A stretch of DNA of 64,000 nt from an uncultured Pseudoruegeria sp. Lineage in GTDB: Bacteria; Pseudomonadota; Alphaproteobacteria; Rhodobacterales; Rhodobacteraceae. Positions 1 through 7,671 of this stretch are shown here, in pieces (the stretch's first letter is position 1; each line of letters opens with the position of its first letter). Below the pieces are notes generated by a model. It saw only the letters and a list, made by a program, of their open reading frames with translations, did not search any database and was not told where the DNA came from. A program made the position numbers and the translations under genes. Where the stretch lies: contig CANMJD010000001.1 in assembly GCA_947498155.1 (NCBI GenBank), forward strand, positions 1 to 64,000. Reading direction: 5' to 3'.

Positions 1-75
1 GGTTGTAGCTCAGTTGGTTAGAGTACCGGCCTGTCACGCCGGGGGTCGCGGGTTCGAGTCCCGTCAACCGCGCCA
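1..75 (+). tRNA. tRNA-Asp (anticodon GTC), 5' end cut by window edge
   Basis: The sequence folds as a tRNA with anticodon GTC in the anticodon loop, the T-loop GGTTCGAGTC and an encoded 3' CCA. It is identical to the second copy at 111-187 but lacks the first two bases (GC) of the acceptor stem, which lie just before the window. The truncation comes from the window boundary and is not a broken gene. Confidence 0.95.
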
Positions 76-110
76 CTCTTAGAATGCCCCAAAAGTCGGT
101 CGACGTATGC

Positions 111-187
111 GCGGTTGTAGCTCAGTTGGTTAGAGTACCGGCCTGTCACGCCGGGGGTCGCGGGTTCGAGTCCCGTCAACCGCGCCA
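111..187 (+). tRNA. tRNA-Asp (anticodon GTC)
   Basis: A complete 77-nt tRNA. The acceptor stem GCGGTTG (111-117) pairs with CAACCGC (177-183), followed by discriminator G and encoded CCA. The anticodon is GTC, reading Asp codons GAC/GAT. It follows the first copy after a 35-nt spacer and is base-for-base identical, so the two are probably co-transcribed and together raise tRNA-Asp dosage. Confidence 0.97.
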
Positions 188-448
188 CTTTTTCTCATTC
201 AAAGTTGTGTTGTTTGGAACTAGGTGGCTGCCGCGCGCCCTTAGGGGTGTTTTGCCGGTTTCCGTTGTTCCGTCAAAGGGATCGCTTAGATTCCAGAAAT
301 CCGAACCCCGTTCGCGTAAACAGGTTTTCGATGGGAAGAAGAATCAGCTTCTGGGCGGGCCGTAGGGTCTGTAGTTTGCGTTGATTGACGGTGGCGATCA
401 CCCGTAATCTTATCCGCGCCGCCTGATTTCGGGCGAAGCGGGTCGTCC

Positions 449-1660
449 TCAGCTGTTCGGGGCGAAGTCCGGCGGAGCCACACGAATGTATGCGCGAATT
501 TCGGCTTTAAATCCTGTTAACCGGTGCGACGGCATCTTGGTTCGTGCTTCGCAATAAAGCGGCATTTTGTTGATCTGATGCCGTTCAACGAGCTTTTTGA
601 CCTGCTTTCCCCGTGCCGGAATGTGACAGGCGGAGACGGGGTTGAATTCGGGCTTAAAGATCGCGGGAAATATCGTTCTTATTTCGGCCCGTGCCGCCGG
701 GGATACGGATTTGAGCGCTTCAGGTCCTGTTAACAAGCTTTCGGAAGGGGTCCCGTTGGACCAGATGATCTGGTGATCATCAAACAGAATATGCCAGTAG
801 TCCACGCCTTCGTCGGGTTGATCCAGAATGTCGATACCAGCGAGTGGCAGCAGCTTATGGGCAGGGACCAAAACATCCGCAGCGCCAAACATACGCATGG
901 CAATCCGAGAGGATACCAGAATGCGATGTTGCGGGGATACAACCAGATCCTGTTTTGGATAGCCCGCGCCCAAAGCATCGGCGCGGATCAGGATTGGCCT
1001 AAGCCGTGTGTGCGCACGCAGCTGGGCCGGGCTGACTTTGCTGCAGCCAATCCAGCGAATAGGTTCAAAGGTGCCCTCATAGGTCAGAACCTGATCCCCT
1101 TTCTTCAACCCCTCAACCGGGCGTTGGCCAGCAGCGGTTTCGATCAGTGTTCCCGCTGCAAAACACACAACTTCCGTGAATTCGCCACTGGCATTGGTCG
1201 GACCCGTAACGATTTGATCCAGCACAATCGTATTGGGGCCGCTGTCGTTCCACGCGGCATCAATTGCGGCGGTGTTGACGGTCAATCCGTTAAACAGCTC
1301 CAGAGGCTCCAGCGTGCCGTTGTTGGCTTTTACACCATAAAGGGCAACCGTGCCGTCGGGATTGACGATCAATCGGAAAACCGGATCAGGGCCCGAATTG
1401 CTGAGTTGCCAAATGGCTGGCGTATTGGTTTCATACCTATCGCCATCGGCAAATTGCACGGTCTGCCCCGAGGTGCCGCTGGTCTGGAACTGCAGTTCAT
1501 TTGGCGCCCCCGCTGGTCCGCCGACAAAAAGATCCACGCCATTGATCTGCACGCTCAAACTGTTGTCGAGACTGGTGAAATCAATGATCAAACCATCACC
1601 TGGGGTGGTGTCTGTAAATGTCGTCGAATTACCGTTTGCGATGCTAAATGCAGTCACCAA
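449..1660 (-). CDS. Secreted-type Hint-domain protein (first copy)
   Basis: This protein of about 403 residues has a C-terminal Hint (hedgehog/intein-like, Hint_2 type) module starting at Cys166 (VVCFAAGT). It carries the conserved block SPQHRILV with His245. The N-terminal 165 residues are rich in Asn, Thr, Gly and Asp and look like an extracellular beta-type region with no signal peptide visible. Hint modules in other proteins catalyse self-cleavage at the Cys, and cleavage is inferred here. An AGGAG sits 5 nt before a TTG at 1660 and 8 nt before a GTG at 1657, so the start is one of these two. A second Hint protein lies 1.2 kb away on the same strand. The native function is unknown. Confidence 0.8.
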   Translation of the reverse strand: MVTAFSIANGNSTTFTDTTPGDGLIIDFTSLDNSLSVQINGVDLFVGGPAGAPNELQFQTSGTSGQTVQFADGDRYETNTPAIWQLSNSGPDPVFRLIVNPDGTVALYGVKANNGTLEPLELFNGLTVNTAAIDAAWNDSGPNTIVLDQIVTGPTNASGEFTEVVCFAAGTLIETAAGQRPVEGLKKGDQVLTYEGTFEPIRWIGCSKVSPAQLRAHTRLRPILIRADALGAGYPKQDLVVSPQHRILVSSRIAMRMFGAADVLVPAHKLLPLAGIDILDQPDEGVDYWHILFDDHQIIWSNGTPSESLLTGPEALKSVSPAARAEIRTIFPAIFKPEFNPVSACHIPARGKQVKKLVERHQINKMPLYCEARTKMPSHRLTGFKAEIRAYIRVAPPDFAPNS

Positions 1661-2035
1661 TTATACTCCTGATACCCGAAACCCATAGCAACAGTTGATT
1701 AATGAAACCTGAGTTTCCGCAAAAAAAACACAGCAGTTTAACCACGTCACGCTCGGGCTCTTGGGGGTGATTTAGGGGGCGAATACGGCAAAAACAGGGT
1801 GCTTTTACGAAATTCATCGTCACATTTTTTCAACGCTCGGATTGCGCTGTCTGGACACATGATTTCTGGCCCTTTGGGCAAGCAATCGGCGCAAGTCTGC
1901 CGGTGATTACAGGTCTAGGGCCAACTACAGCTTGTTTATTCGCGCAAAGACCTCTATCTAGTCCTTGTTACGTTACCTCTATCGATTTTTCTGCTCCTTA
2001 CGGCTCAGTGATACGATCTAGCACTGACTAGCCGG
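1661..2035. other. Long intergenic region between Hint gene and cspA
   Basis: This AT-richer stretch separates the minus-strand Hint gene from the plus-strand cspA. It must hold both divergent promoters and most of the cspA leader. I see no convincing ORF and no clean -35/-10 pair. The only clear structured element is the hairpin next to the cspA start, listed separately. Confidence 0.5.
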
Positions 2036-2070
2036 ACTGCCGCATTCTGCGGGCAGTATTTTTTAAGGAG
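2036..2070 (+). promoter_or_regulatory. Terminator-like hairpin in the cspA leader
   Basis: A stem ACTGCCGCA / TGC-G-GGCAGT (2036-2044 with 2048-2057, one bulged G at 2051, three-base loop) is followed directly by ATTTTTT and then the ribosome site AAGGAG (2065-2070) in front of the ATG at 2078. The hairpin plus U-tract has the layout of an intrinsic terminator ahead of the Shine-Dalgarno site. CspA-family proteins are known antitermination factors that melt hairpins, so attenuation or autoregulation is a reasonable inference. Confidence 0.5.
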
Positions 2071-2077
2071 ACTTACG

Positions 2078-2284
2078 ATGGCTAATGGCACCGTAAAATG
2101 GTTTAATTCTACTAAAGGTTTCGGTTTTATCGCCCCTGAGGGCGGTAGCAAAGACGTTTTTGTGCATATCTCTGCTCTGGAACGTTCTGGCCTGACTTCG
2201 CTGAACGACGACCAAAAGGTCACTTTTGACATCGAATCCGGTCGTGATGGCCGTGAGAGCGCTGTCAATCTTGCTTTGGCATAA
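2078..2284 (+). CDS. cspA: CspA-family cold-shock protein
   Basis: This is a single cold-shock domain of 68 residues, the normal length for the family. The RNA-binding motifs RNP1 (KGFGFI, residues 13-18) and RNP2 (VFVHIS, residues 27-32) are both intact. Such proteins bind single-stranded RNA/DNA and act as RNA chaperones and transcription antiterminators in the cytoplasm. The start is fixed by AAGGAG seven nucleotides upstream. The gene has its own long leader with a hairpin and its own intrinsic terminator, so it is likely monocistronic. The symbol follows the family name; alphaproteobacteria usually have several paralogues. Confidence 0.95.
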   Translation: MANGTVKWFNSTKGFGFIAPEGGSKDVFVHISALERSGLTSLNDDQKVTFDIESGRDGRESAVNLALA

Positions 2285-2320
2285 GCTTCTGCCCTGAACA
2301 TGGGGCAAAAGTCGCGATTT

Positions 2321-2354
2321 AAAGGGGGCATTGGAAACAATGCGCCCTTTTTTT
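2321..2354 (+). terminator. Intrinsic terminator of cspA
   Basis: The stem AAAGGGGGCATT / AATGCGCCCTTT (one mismatch) has a GGAAAC loop and runs into seven T residues. It lies 36 nt after the cspA stop codon. Confidence 0.85.
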
Positions 2355-2452
2355 GTGTCGGCGTATGGGGGCTGACCGGGGTTTGCGGCAATCTGCCTTG
2401 CTCCCTCAAGGGCGTAATGCTCTAACCGCCGCAGATACTTAGGGGAATGATA

Positions 2453-2845
2453 ATGACAGGCGACACTATATTGCCACCGGAAATGATGCCAACGATTCGC
2501 GTCATCGCCATGCCGACAGATACCAACCCTGCGGGTGACATTTTCGGGGGCTGGTTGATGAGCCAGATGGACTTGGCCGCCGGAACGGTGGCCGCACGGG
2601 TGTCAAAAGGGCGAGCATCAACGGTTTCGGTGGAGCAAATCCAGTTTCATCGCCCTGTTCTGGTCGGTGATGAGGTCTCGCTTTATGGTGAATTATTGAA
2701 GGTTGGGCGCACCTCAATGCGGATCAAGGTCCGCGCTTGGAGCCGCGCACGGCATCAGGAAGACATCAAGCAAGTGACCGAGGCAGTGTTTACCTTTGTG
2801 GCGCTGGATGAAAACGCCCGTCCACGGGCGGTGGTGCAGTCCTAG
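2453..2845 (+). CDS. Acyl-CoA thioesterase, YciA-like hotdog protein
   Basis: This 130-residue protein is a hotdog-fold thioesterase of the YciA/BFIT type, which hydrolyses acyl-CoA to free acid and CoA. Visible family blocks are NPAGDIFGGWLMSQMD (with the Asp and Gly that line the active site) and VEQIQFHRPVLVGDEV. An ATG at 2447 is also possible, but AGGGG at 2441-2445 is well spaced only for the ATG at 2453. The gene stands alone after cspA and ends 6 nt before the end of the convergent Hint gene. The physiological acyl-CoA cannot be told from sequence. Confidence 0.85.
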   Translation: MTGDTILPPEMMPTIRVIAMPTDTNPAGDIFGGWLMSQMDLAAGTVAARVSKGRASTVSVEQIQFHRPVLVGDEVSLYGELLKVGRTSMRIKVRAWSRARHQEDIKQVTEAVFTFVALDENARPRAVVQS

Positions 2846-2851
2846 CGGCCC

Positions 2852-3958
2852 TTAGGCCACCAGAAGCTTGGCTTCTTTAACACTCAGCGACGGATAGGCT
2901 GCTGGACCATAAGCTGCAGCTGTATCGCTGAGTTCGGGAAAGATCTCGTATAATTCGGCGCGGGCAGGGGCGGTGAGCCCCGCCACCGACCAATCACCGG
3001 GGTGAAAGCTCTCCGAATAAAGCCCATCTGCTTTCAGGATTTCATGCTGGTCAAACAGCAGATGCACATAATCCACCCCTTGAGAGTCGATTTCCTGCCA
3101 GACCGTAGTACCGTTCAACAACCCCTTTGCCGGTGCCAGCGTTTCTTCGGTGCCGAAAAAGAACTGGTTGAGCGGGGATTTCACATAAATACGGTGTTGC
3201 GGGGACAGGCGGGTCTGACAGCTGGGCTGGCCAGCGCCAAATGCGTTTTGCTCGATCACGATCGGGGCCAGCTCGGGTTTTTGTTGCAGCTCGGCATGGC
3301 TTAAGTGGCGATTGCTGATCCAGCGCACGGTCTGAAAGCCGCGGTCCTTGGTTTTGATCTGCATGCCGATGCGCACGTCTGACAGCGGCAAGCGCCCGAG
3401 CGGTGTGATGACTTTGGTCTCGGCGGTAAAGCAAAGCACCACCGCGCCCTGAATAAGCGATCCCCCCGACGGATCGGTATAGGGCGTCGGGTCGGTGGCA
3501 TCAGTGCCGCCATAGAAAAAGTTCCAAAACGTCCCCGCGACCTCATCGTTGCCGACAACGTTGCTGGTTGTGTAGGAATAGGTGACATCGGGATCAAGCG
3601 GCGCGGTTGGCAGGTAGCCCGCAAAACGTCCACTGATTTCAAGGAGGTAGACCGTTATCGTGCTGCCGTCATCGCCGGTTAGCAGATATTGTTCTTCGGC
3701 ATAGATGCGCCCGTTGGAGTAGCTTTGCCCGTTCAGATCGGCCAGCGTGGTGCCATCGGTTTCATAAACACCAGCGCGTTGGTTGCCATCATAGCCGCGT
3801 TCGTCATTGCTAAAGTCGCCGTCGAGCTGATTGTCGTCATCGGTTAGATTGACAATCCACCGGTCGTCATCGGCATCGAACGTATCTGATAATGTGACAT
3901 TACCACCGGAAAAATCCAGCCCAGCGGTATTGTACACAAAGAAGCTGTATGTTGGCAT
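2852..3958 (-). CDS. Secreted-type Hint-domain protein (second copy)
   Basis: This 368-residue protein has the same architecture as the first Hint gene: an acidic Asp/Gly/Asn-rich N-terminal region (about residues 1-170) and a Hint_2-type module from Cys176 (VVLCFTAET) with SPQHRIYV (His255). The N-terminal region has no obvious similarity to that of the first copy and holds several DDD/DDDN clusters that could bind calcium. The start ATG has AGGAT 6 nt upstream. Self-cleavage at Cys176 is inferred from the family. Export may use a type I or other leaderless route, since no Sec signal is visible. Function unknown. Confidence 0.8.
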   Translation of the reverse strand: MPTYSFFVYNTAGLDFSGGNVTLSDTFDADDDRWIVNLTDDDNQLDGDFSNDERGYDGNQRAGVYETDGTTLADLNGQSYSNGRIYAEEQYLLTGDDGSTITVYLLEISGRFAGYLPTAPLDPDVTYSYTTSNVVGNDEVAGTFWNFFYGGTDATDPTPYTDPSGGSLIQGAVVLCFTAETKVITPLGRLPLSDVRIGMQIKTKDRGFQTVRWISNRHLSHAELQQKPELAPIVIEQNAFGAGQPSCQTRLSPQHRIYVKSPLNQFFFGTEETLAPAKGLLNGTTVWQEIDSQGVDYVHLLFDQHEILKADGLYSESFHPGDWSVAGLTAPARAELYEIFPELSDTAAAYGPAAYPSLSVKEAKLLVA

Positions 3959-4095
3959 CTTTGATCCTGCGAAATCTGTCTCAATAGGCGCGGTGTTTTA
4001 AGTGGCTCATTAAGCGGCCGGTCCGCGCTGTAGATAATTTTTCGCATGAATTTGGGTGTTTACAAAGAGTTAACTTTGATTTGCCCAAGGGGATG

Positions 4096-4131
4096 CCCAA
4101 GCCCTGTGCTTTTGGAGTCACAAGGCTTGGG
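4096..4131 (-). terminator. Hairpin downstream of the M20 dipeptidase gene
   Basis: An inverted repeat CCCAAGCC-C-TGTG / CACA-A-GGCTTGGG (4096-4108 with 4119-4131) begins 10 nt past the stop of the minus-strand dipeptidase gene. There is no U-tract, so it is either a weak terminator or a 3'-end stabiliser. Confidence 0.45.
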
Positions 4132-4140
4132 TGATTTGGA

Positions 4141-5514
4141 TCAGGCCAGCGCCGCCAGTACGCGTGCCCAGCTGCGCATTCCCTTGTGAAAGCTCTGCAG
4201 GTCGTATTTTTCGTTGGGTGAATGAATGGCGTCATCGTCATTGGCAAAACCGATGAGCATAGATTCCATATCCAATATTTCTTTAAAAAAGCCCGCTATC
4301 GGAATCGATCCGCCCATGCCAACAAAAACCGCCTCGCGGTCCCATTCATCGCTGAGCGCCTGACGGGCGGCTTCAAATTCGGGGCGGGTTGTGTCCATCA
4401 CCGACGCCGGAGAGCCGTCAAGATCCTGATTCCAGATCACTTTGGCATCCGGTGACAGGCGGTCCTCAACATGTTTGCGGATCGCATCGCGCAAGCGGTC
4501 AGGGTCCATACTGCCCACCAACCGACAGGTCAGTTTGCAATGGGCCTCTGACGGGATCACGGTTTTTGTGCCCGCCCCCTGATAGCCGCCCCACATGCCG
4601 TTAATCTCCAGCGTCGGGCGCGCCCATTGTTGCTCCAGTACCGAATAGCCAACCTCACCGCTGGATTGCGTATAGCCGACCTCATTCAGATATTGCGCCT
4701 CATCAAAGCCGCAGGCCTGCCATTGGCGCAGCAGATCGGCGGGGACCTCATGCACGCCGTCATAAAACCCCTCGACCGCGACACGTCCTGTTTCGTCGTG
4801 AAAGCTGGCGACAAGGCGGGCGATTTCTTTCAGCGGGTTCAGACCGGGACCGCCGTAATGACCGGAATGCAGATCAATACGCGGCCCGACAATGGTGAAT
4901 TCATCCTTCAACATGCCGCGCAATTGTGAGGCAATCGACGGGATGCCCGGTGCGACCATGCTGGTATCACAAATCAACGCAATATCGCTTTTCAGCTCAT
5001 CGGCGTTTTCTTTCATGAACGGAATAAGCGAGGGAGAGCCGGATTCCTCTTCGCCCTCAAACAGGAACGAGATTTTGGCGGGCAGGGTGCCATTCACCGC
5101 TTTCCATGCGCGACAGGCCTCAACAAAGGTCATCAACTGGCCTTTGTCATCCGATGCCCCGCGTCCGCGCAACACCTTGCCTTTCGGGGTTTCCTCGATC
5201 TGCGGCTCAAACGGGGGGCTGTCCCAAAGATCAACCGGATCAACGGGTTGCACGTCGTAATGGCCATAGAACATCAGATGCCGCCCGCTGCCCTCTCCAT
5301 GGGCCACCACCATCGGGTGGCCGGGAGTGATACGTTTTGCAGCATCAAAGCCGATAGATTTCAAATCAGCGACCAGCCAGTCGGCGGCCCTGTCGCAGTC
5401 GGCTTTATAAGCCGGATCGGTGGAAATGGATTGAATGCGCAGCAGTTCAATCAGGCGGTCGAGCGCATGGGGCAGGTCGTCGTCGATTTTCTGCAAGACG
5501 GCGTCAAGAGACAT
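4141..5514 (-). CDS. M20-family dipeptidase / carboxypeptidase-like metallohydrolase
   Basis: This 457-residue enzyme belongs to the M20/M28 metallopeptidase superfamily (dipeptidase, DapE/CNDP-like). Metal-ligand and catalytic motifs are visible: GHYDVQPVD (His ligand), GRGASDDKGQ (bridging Asp), EGEEESGSPS (catalytic Glu plus ligand) and the C-terminal HSPNEKYD. The usual insertion/dimerisation domain lies between. A longer frame begins at 5547, but AAGGT sits just before the ATG at 5514 and family proteins start near MSLDAVL. It probably hydrolyses cytoplasmic dipeptides. It is divergent from the secreted-protein gene at 5644. Confidence 0.88.
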   Translation of the reverse strand: MSLDAVLQKIDDDLPHALDRLIELLRIQSISTDPAYKADCDRAADWLVADLKSIGFDAAKRITPGHPMVVAHGEGSGRHLMFYGHYDVQPVDPVDLWDSPPFEPQIEETPKGKVLRGRGASDDKGQLMTFVEACRAWKAVNGTLPAKISFLFEGEEESGSPSLIPFMKENADELKSDIALICDTSMVAPGIPSIASQLRGMLKDEFTIVGPRIDLHSGHYGGPGLNPLKEIARLVASFHDETGRVAVEGFYDGVHEVPADLLRQWQACGFDEAQYLNEVGYTQSSGEVGYSVLEQQWARPTLEINGMWGGYQGAGTKTVIPSEAHCKLTCRLVGSMDPDRLRDAIRKHVEDRLSPDAKVIWNQDLDGSPASVMDTTRPEFEAARQALSDEWDREAVFVGMGGSIPIAGFFKEILDMESMLIGFANDDDAIHSPNEKYDLQSFHKGMRSWARVLAALA

Positions 5515-5643
5515 AGGTGTACCTTTATAGATGCGGATTTTGAGCAAAACCTAACAGGAAGAGACAGACTGTCCAGACCGCCACTGGCCAGCGGCGCCTC
5601 TTGCGGCTAAACTCTGCTTAAGAACTTCGGGAGATTGATAAAT

Positions 5644-6234
5644 ATGCGAACCTCTATCGCGACGATGGCCGGCTGTATTGCCTTGCTGGCACTGCCCTTA
5701 AGCGCCCAGACCCTGACCGAGAAAGAGGCGCGCAAGCAGTTGTTTTCGGTCAAAGGCCATAGCGTGCAGATTCCTAAACATAGCTTTATCGGCGCGGATG
5801 AGGAAAAGCTGCTGCGCCAGATTGCGCAAACACAGTATTATTACGGCGCGGTTGCGGTCCCCCCCAATGAGGGGCTTTTCTCCGAAGCGGCTTTTGCGGC
5901 GGCCAATTTTCACAGCATTCCAGCCGCCGAAAAAGTGGCGCTAAAAAACTGTGAAGCCAAACGTAAAGGTGGCGCACCCTGTACCATCGTGCTGCGGATC
6001 TTTCCTAAAAAATGGAGCCAGCAGCCTCTGATGATGAGCCGAGACGCAACGGAAGGCTTTGAAAAGCAGTATAAACGCGCCAAAAGCCCCAAAGCTTTTG
6101 CGATTTCTCCGTCAACGGGGGCTTGGGCCAGCTTTGAAGGCGAGGGGGGCGAGGTGTTCTCTGTGGCGCGCTGCAACGACAAGGCCAAGTCAAACGGGGC
6201 AAAAGACTGTGTACTTGTGCTGCGGGATAACTAA
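5644..6234 (+). CDS. Secreted protein of unknown function upstream of hemA
   Basis: The 196-residue product starts with a clear Sec signal peptide (MRTSIATMAGC, then a hydrophobic run ending LPLSAQ). The mature part holds four cysteines (in FKNCEAK-like, GAPCTIV, ARCNDK and KDCVLV contexts), which could form two periplasmic disulfides. Two short repeats are suggested, each ending in a C-x-IVLR/VLVLR strand. The ATG at 5644 has GGGAGA upstream; a TTG at 5635 is less likely. I do not recognise the family. It lies 106 nt upstream of hemA on the same strand, but nothing in the sequence ties it to haem synthesis. Confidence 0.7.
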   Translation: MRTSIATMAGCIALLALPLSAQTLTEKEARKQLFSVKGHSVQIPKHSFIGADEEKLLRQIAQTQYYYGAVAVPPNEGLFSEAAFAAANFHSIPAAEKVALKNCEAKRKGGAPCTIVLRIFPKKWSQQPLMMSRDATEGFEKQYKRAKSPKAFAISPSTGAWASFEGEGGEVFSVARCNDKAKSNGAKDCVLVLRDN

Positions 6235-6302
6235 ACGCAGGTCGCGGCAAAATGTAACCTAGGTGGATTGATTTGATCCGCGTAAAAGGTCAAAAAGACA
6301 AA

Positions 6303-6315
6303 ACGGTTTTACCGT
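6303..6315. promoter_or_regulatory. Inverted repeat in the hemA promoter region
   Basis: ACGGT-TTT-ACCGT is a perfect 5-bp inverted repeat 26 nt upstream of the hemA ATG. A second short palindrome, ACCTAGGT, lies at 6257-6264. Either could be an operator. No FnrL-type TTGAT-N4-ATCAA site is present. Confidence 0.3.
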
Positions 6316-6340
6316 GAATACAATAAGGAATGCCAGGCGT

Positions 6341-7564
6341 ATGGATTACACAGCCCAGCTGGATCAGGCTCTGAACACGCTCCACGAAGAGGGGCGTTAT
6401 CGGACGTTCATTGATATTGAGCGCAAGAATGGCCATTTCCCTCATGCTGTCTGGCGTCATCCCGAAGGTGAAGAACGTCCTGTAACCGTCTGGTGTGGTA
6501 ACGACTATTTGGGCATGGGGCAGCATCCGGCTGTTCTGGCGGCGATGCATGAAGCCATTGACGCCGCCGGTGCCGGCTCTGGCGGGACACGCAATATTTC
6601 GGGCACCACGGTCTATCATAACCGACTGGAGGCCGAGCTTGCCGATTTGCATGGCAAAGAAGCGGCTCTGGTCTTTACCTCTGCTTATATCGCCAATGAC
6701 GCCACGCTCAGCACACTGCCCAAGCTGTTTCCGGGGCTGATTATTTATTCCGATGCGCTGAACCATGCCTCGATGATCGAAGGCGTGCGCCGCAATGGCG
6801 GGGCCAAACGCATTTTCCGCCACAATGATGTAGCGCATCTGCGCGCATTGCTTGAAGCCGACGATCCTGCTGCACCGAAACTGATTGCCTTTGAATCGAT
6901 TTATTCGATGGATGGTGATTTCGGACCGATCAAGGAAATTTGCGATCTGGCCGATGAATTTGGCGCGCTGACCTATATCGATGAGGTCCATGCGGTGGGA
7001 ATGTATGGTTCGCGCGGTGCCGGCGTGGCAGAGCGCGACGGTCTGATGGACCGTCTGGACATTATCAATGGCACCATGGCCAAAGCCTATGGTGTTATGG
7101 GGGGATATATCGCGGCCTCTGCAAAAATGGTGGATGCGGTGCGCTCTTATGCGCCGGGGTTCATCTTTACGACGTCGATTCCCCCAGCTGTGGCGGCGGC
7201 GGCGGCGGCCTCTGTGAAACATCTGAAAAGCGATCAATTCCTGCGGGAAAAGCATCAGTCCCAAGCCCGCACCCTAAAGCTGCGTCTTAAAGGTCTGGGG
7301 TTGCCGTTGATCGACCATGGCAGCCATATCGTGCCGGTGCATGTGGGCAATCCGGTCAAATGCAAAATGCTGTCGGATATGCTGCTGAATGATCACGGGA
7401 TCTACGTTCAGCCGATCAATTTCCCCACCGTGCCCCGGGGCACCGAACGTCTGCGCTTTACCCCATCGCCGGTGCATGGGCCCCGTGAAATGGATGCATT
7501 GGTCAAAGCAATGGACACGCTTTGGTCTCATTGTGCGCTGAATCGTGCCGAACTGGCCGGATAA
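6341..7564 (+). CDS. hemA: 5-aminolevulinate synthase
   Basis: This PLP enzyme condenses glycine with succinyl-CoA to 5-aminolevulinate, the first step of tetrapyrrole synthesis by the Shemin route of alphaproteobacteria. The 407-residue length and the N-terminus ([10 protein letters not shown], close to the known Rhodobacter HemA start) fix the start at 6341, although GTG 6314 and ATG 6330 are in frame upstream. The PLP-binding lysine is Lys248 in NGTMAKAYG, the same number as in the well-studied Rhodobacter enzyme. YIDEVHAVG carries the Asp that contacts the PLP ring nitrogen, and [11 protein letters not shown] is the glycine-rich substrate loop. It is transcribed alone or with the secreted-protein gene before it. 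Confidence 0.97.
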   Translation: MDYTAQLDQALNTLHEEGRYRTFIDIERKNGHFPHAVWRHPEGEERPVTVWCGNDYLGMGQHPAVLAAMHEAIDAAGAGSGGTRNISGTTVYHNRLEAELADLHGKEAALVFTSAYIANDATLSTLPKLFPGLIIYSDALNHASMIEGVRRNGGAKRIFRHNDVAHLRALLEADDPAAPKLIAFESIYSMDGDFGPIKEICDLADEFGALTYIDEVHAVGMYGSRGAGVAERDGLMDRLDIINGTMAKAYGVMGGYIAASAKMVDAVRSYAPGFIFTTSIPPAVAAAAAASVKHLKSDQFLREKHQSQARTLKLRLKGLGLPLIDHGSHIVPVHVGNPVKCKMLSDMLLNDHGIYVQPINFPTVPRGTERLRFTPSPVHGPREMDALVKAMDTLWSHCALNRAELAG

Positions 7565-7671
7565 TCATTAGAAGACTATCGAATCGATTGCCCTGTGCTA
7601 GGATTGCCGTAATAGGTCGGCTTAGGCATAATTTGCCGACACAGGGGCACAGAAGGCATGGGGACGATTGA

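Noticed and set aside
84-365. Frame running through the second tRNA-Asp
   Set aside because: It reads across a tRNA gene and continues into non-coding sequence; not a protein gene.
6235-6340. FnrL-type site upstream of hemA
   Set aside because: TTGATTTGATCC at about 6268 looks similar, but the spacing and right half do not match TTGAT-N4-ATCAA.
6290-7264. Long minus-strand frame opposite hemA
   Set aside because: It mirrors hemA, which is complete and conserved. No start signal or family match.
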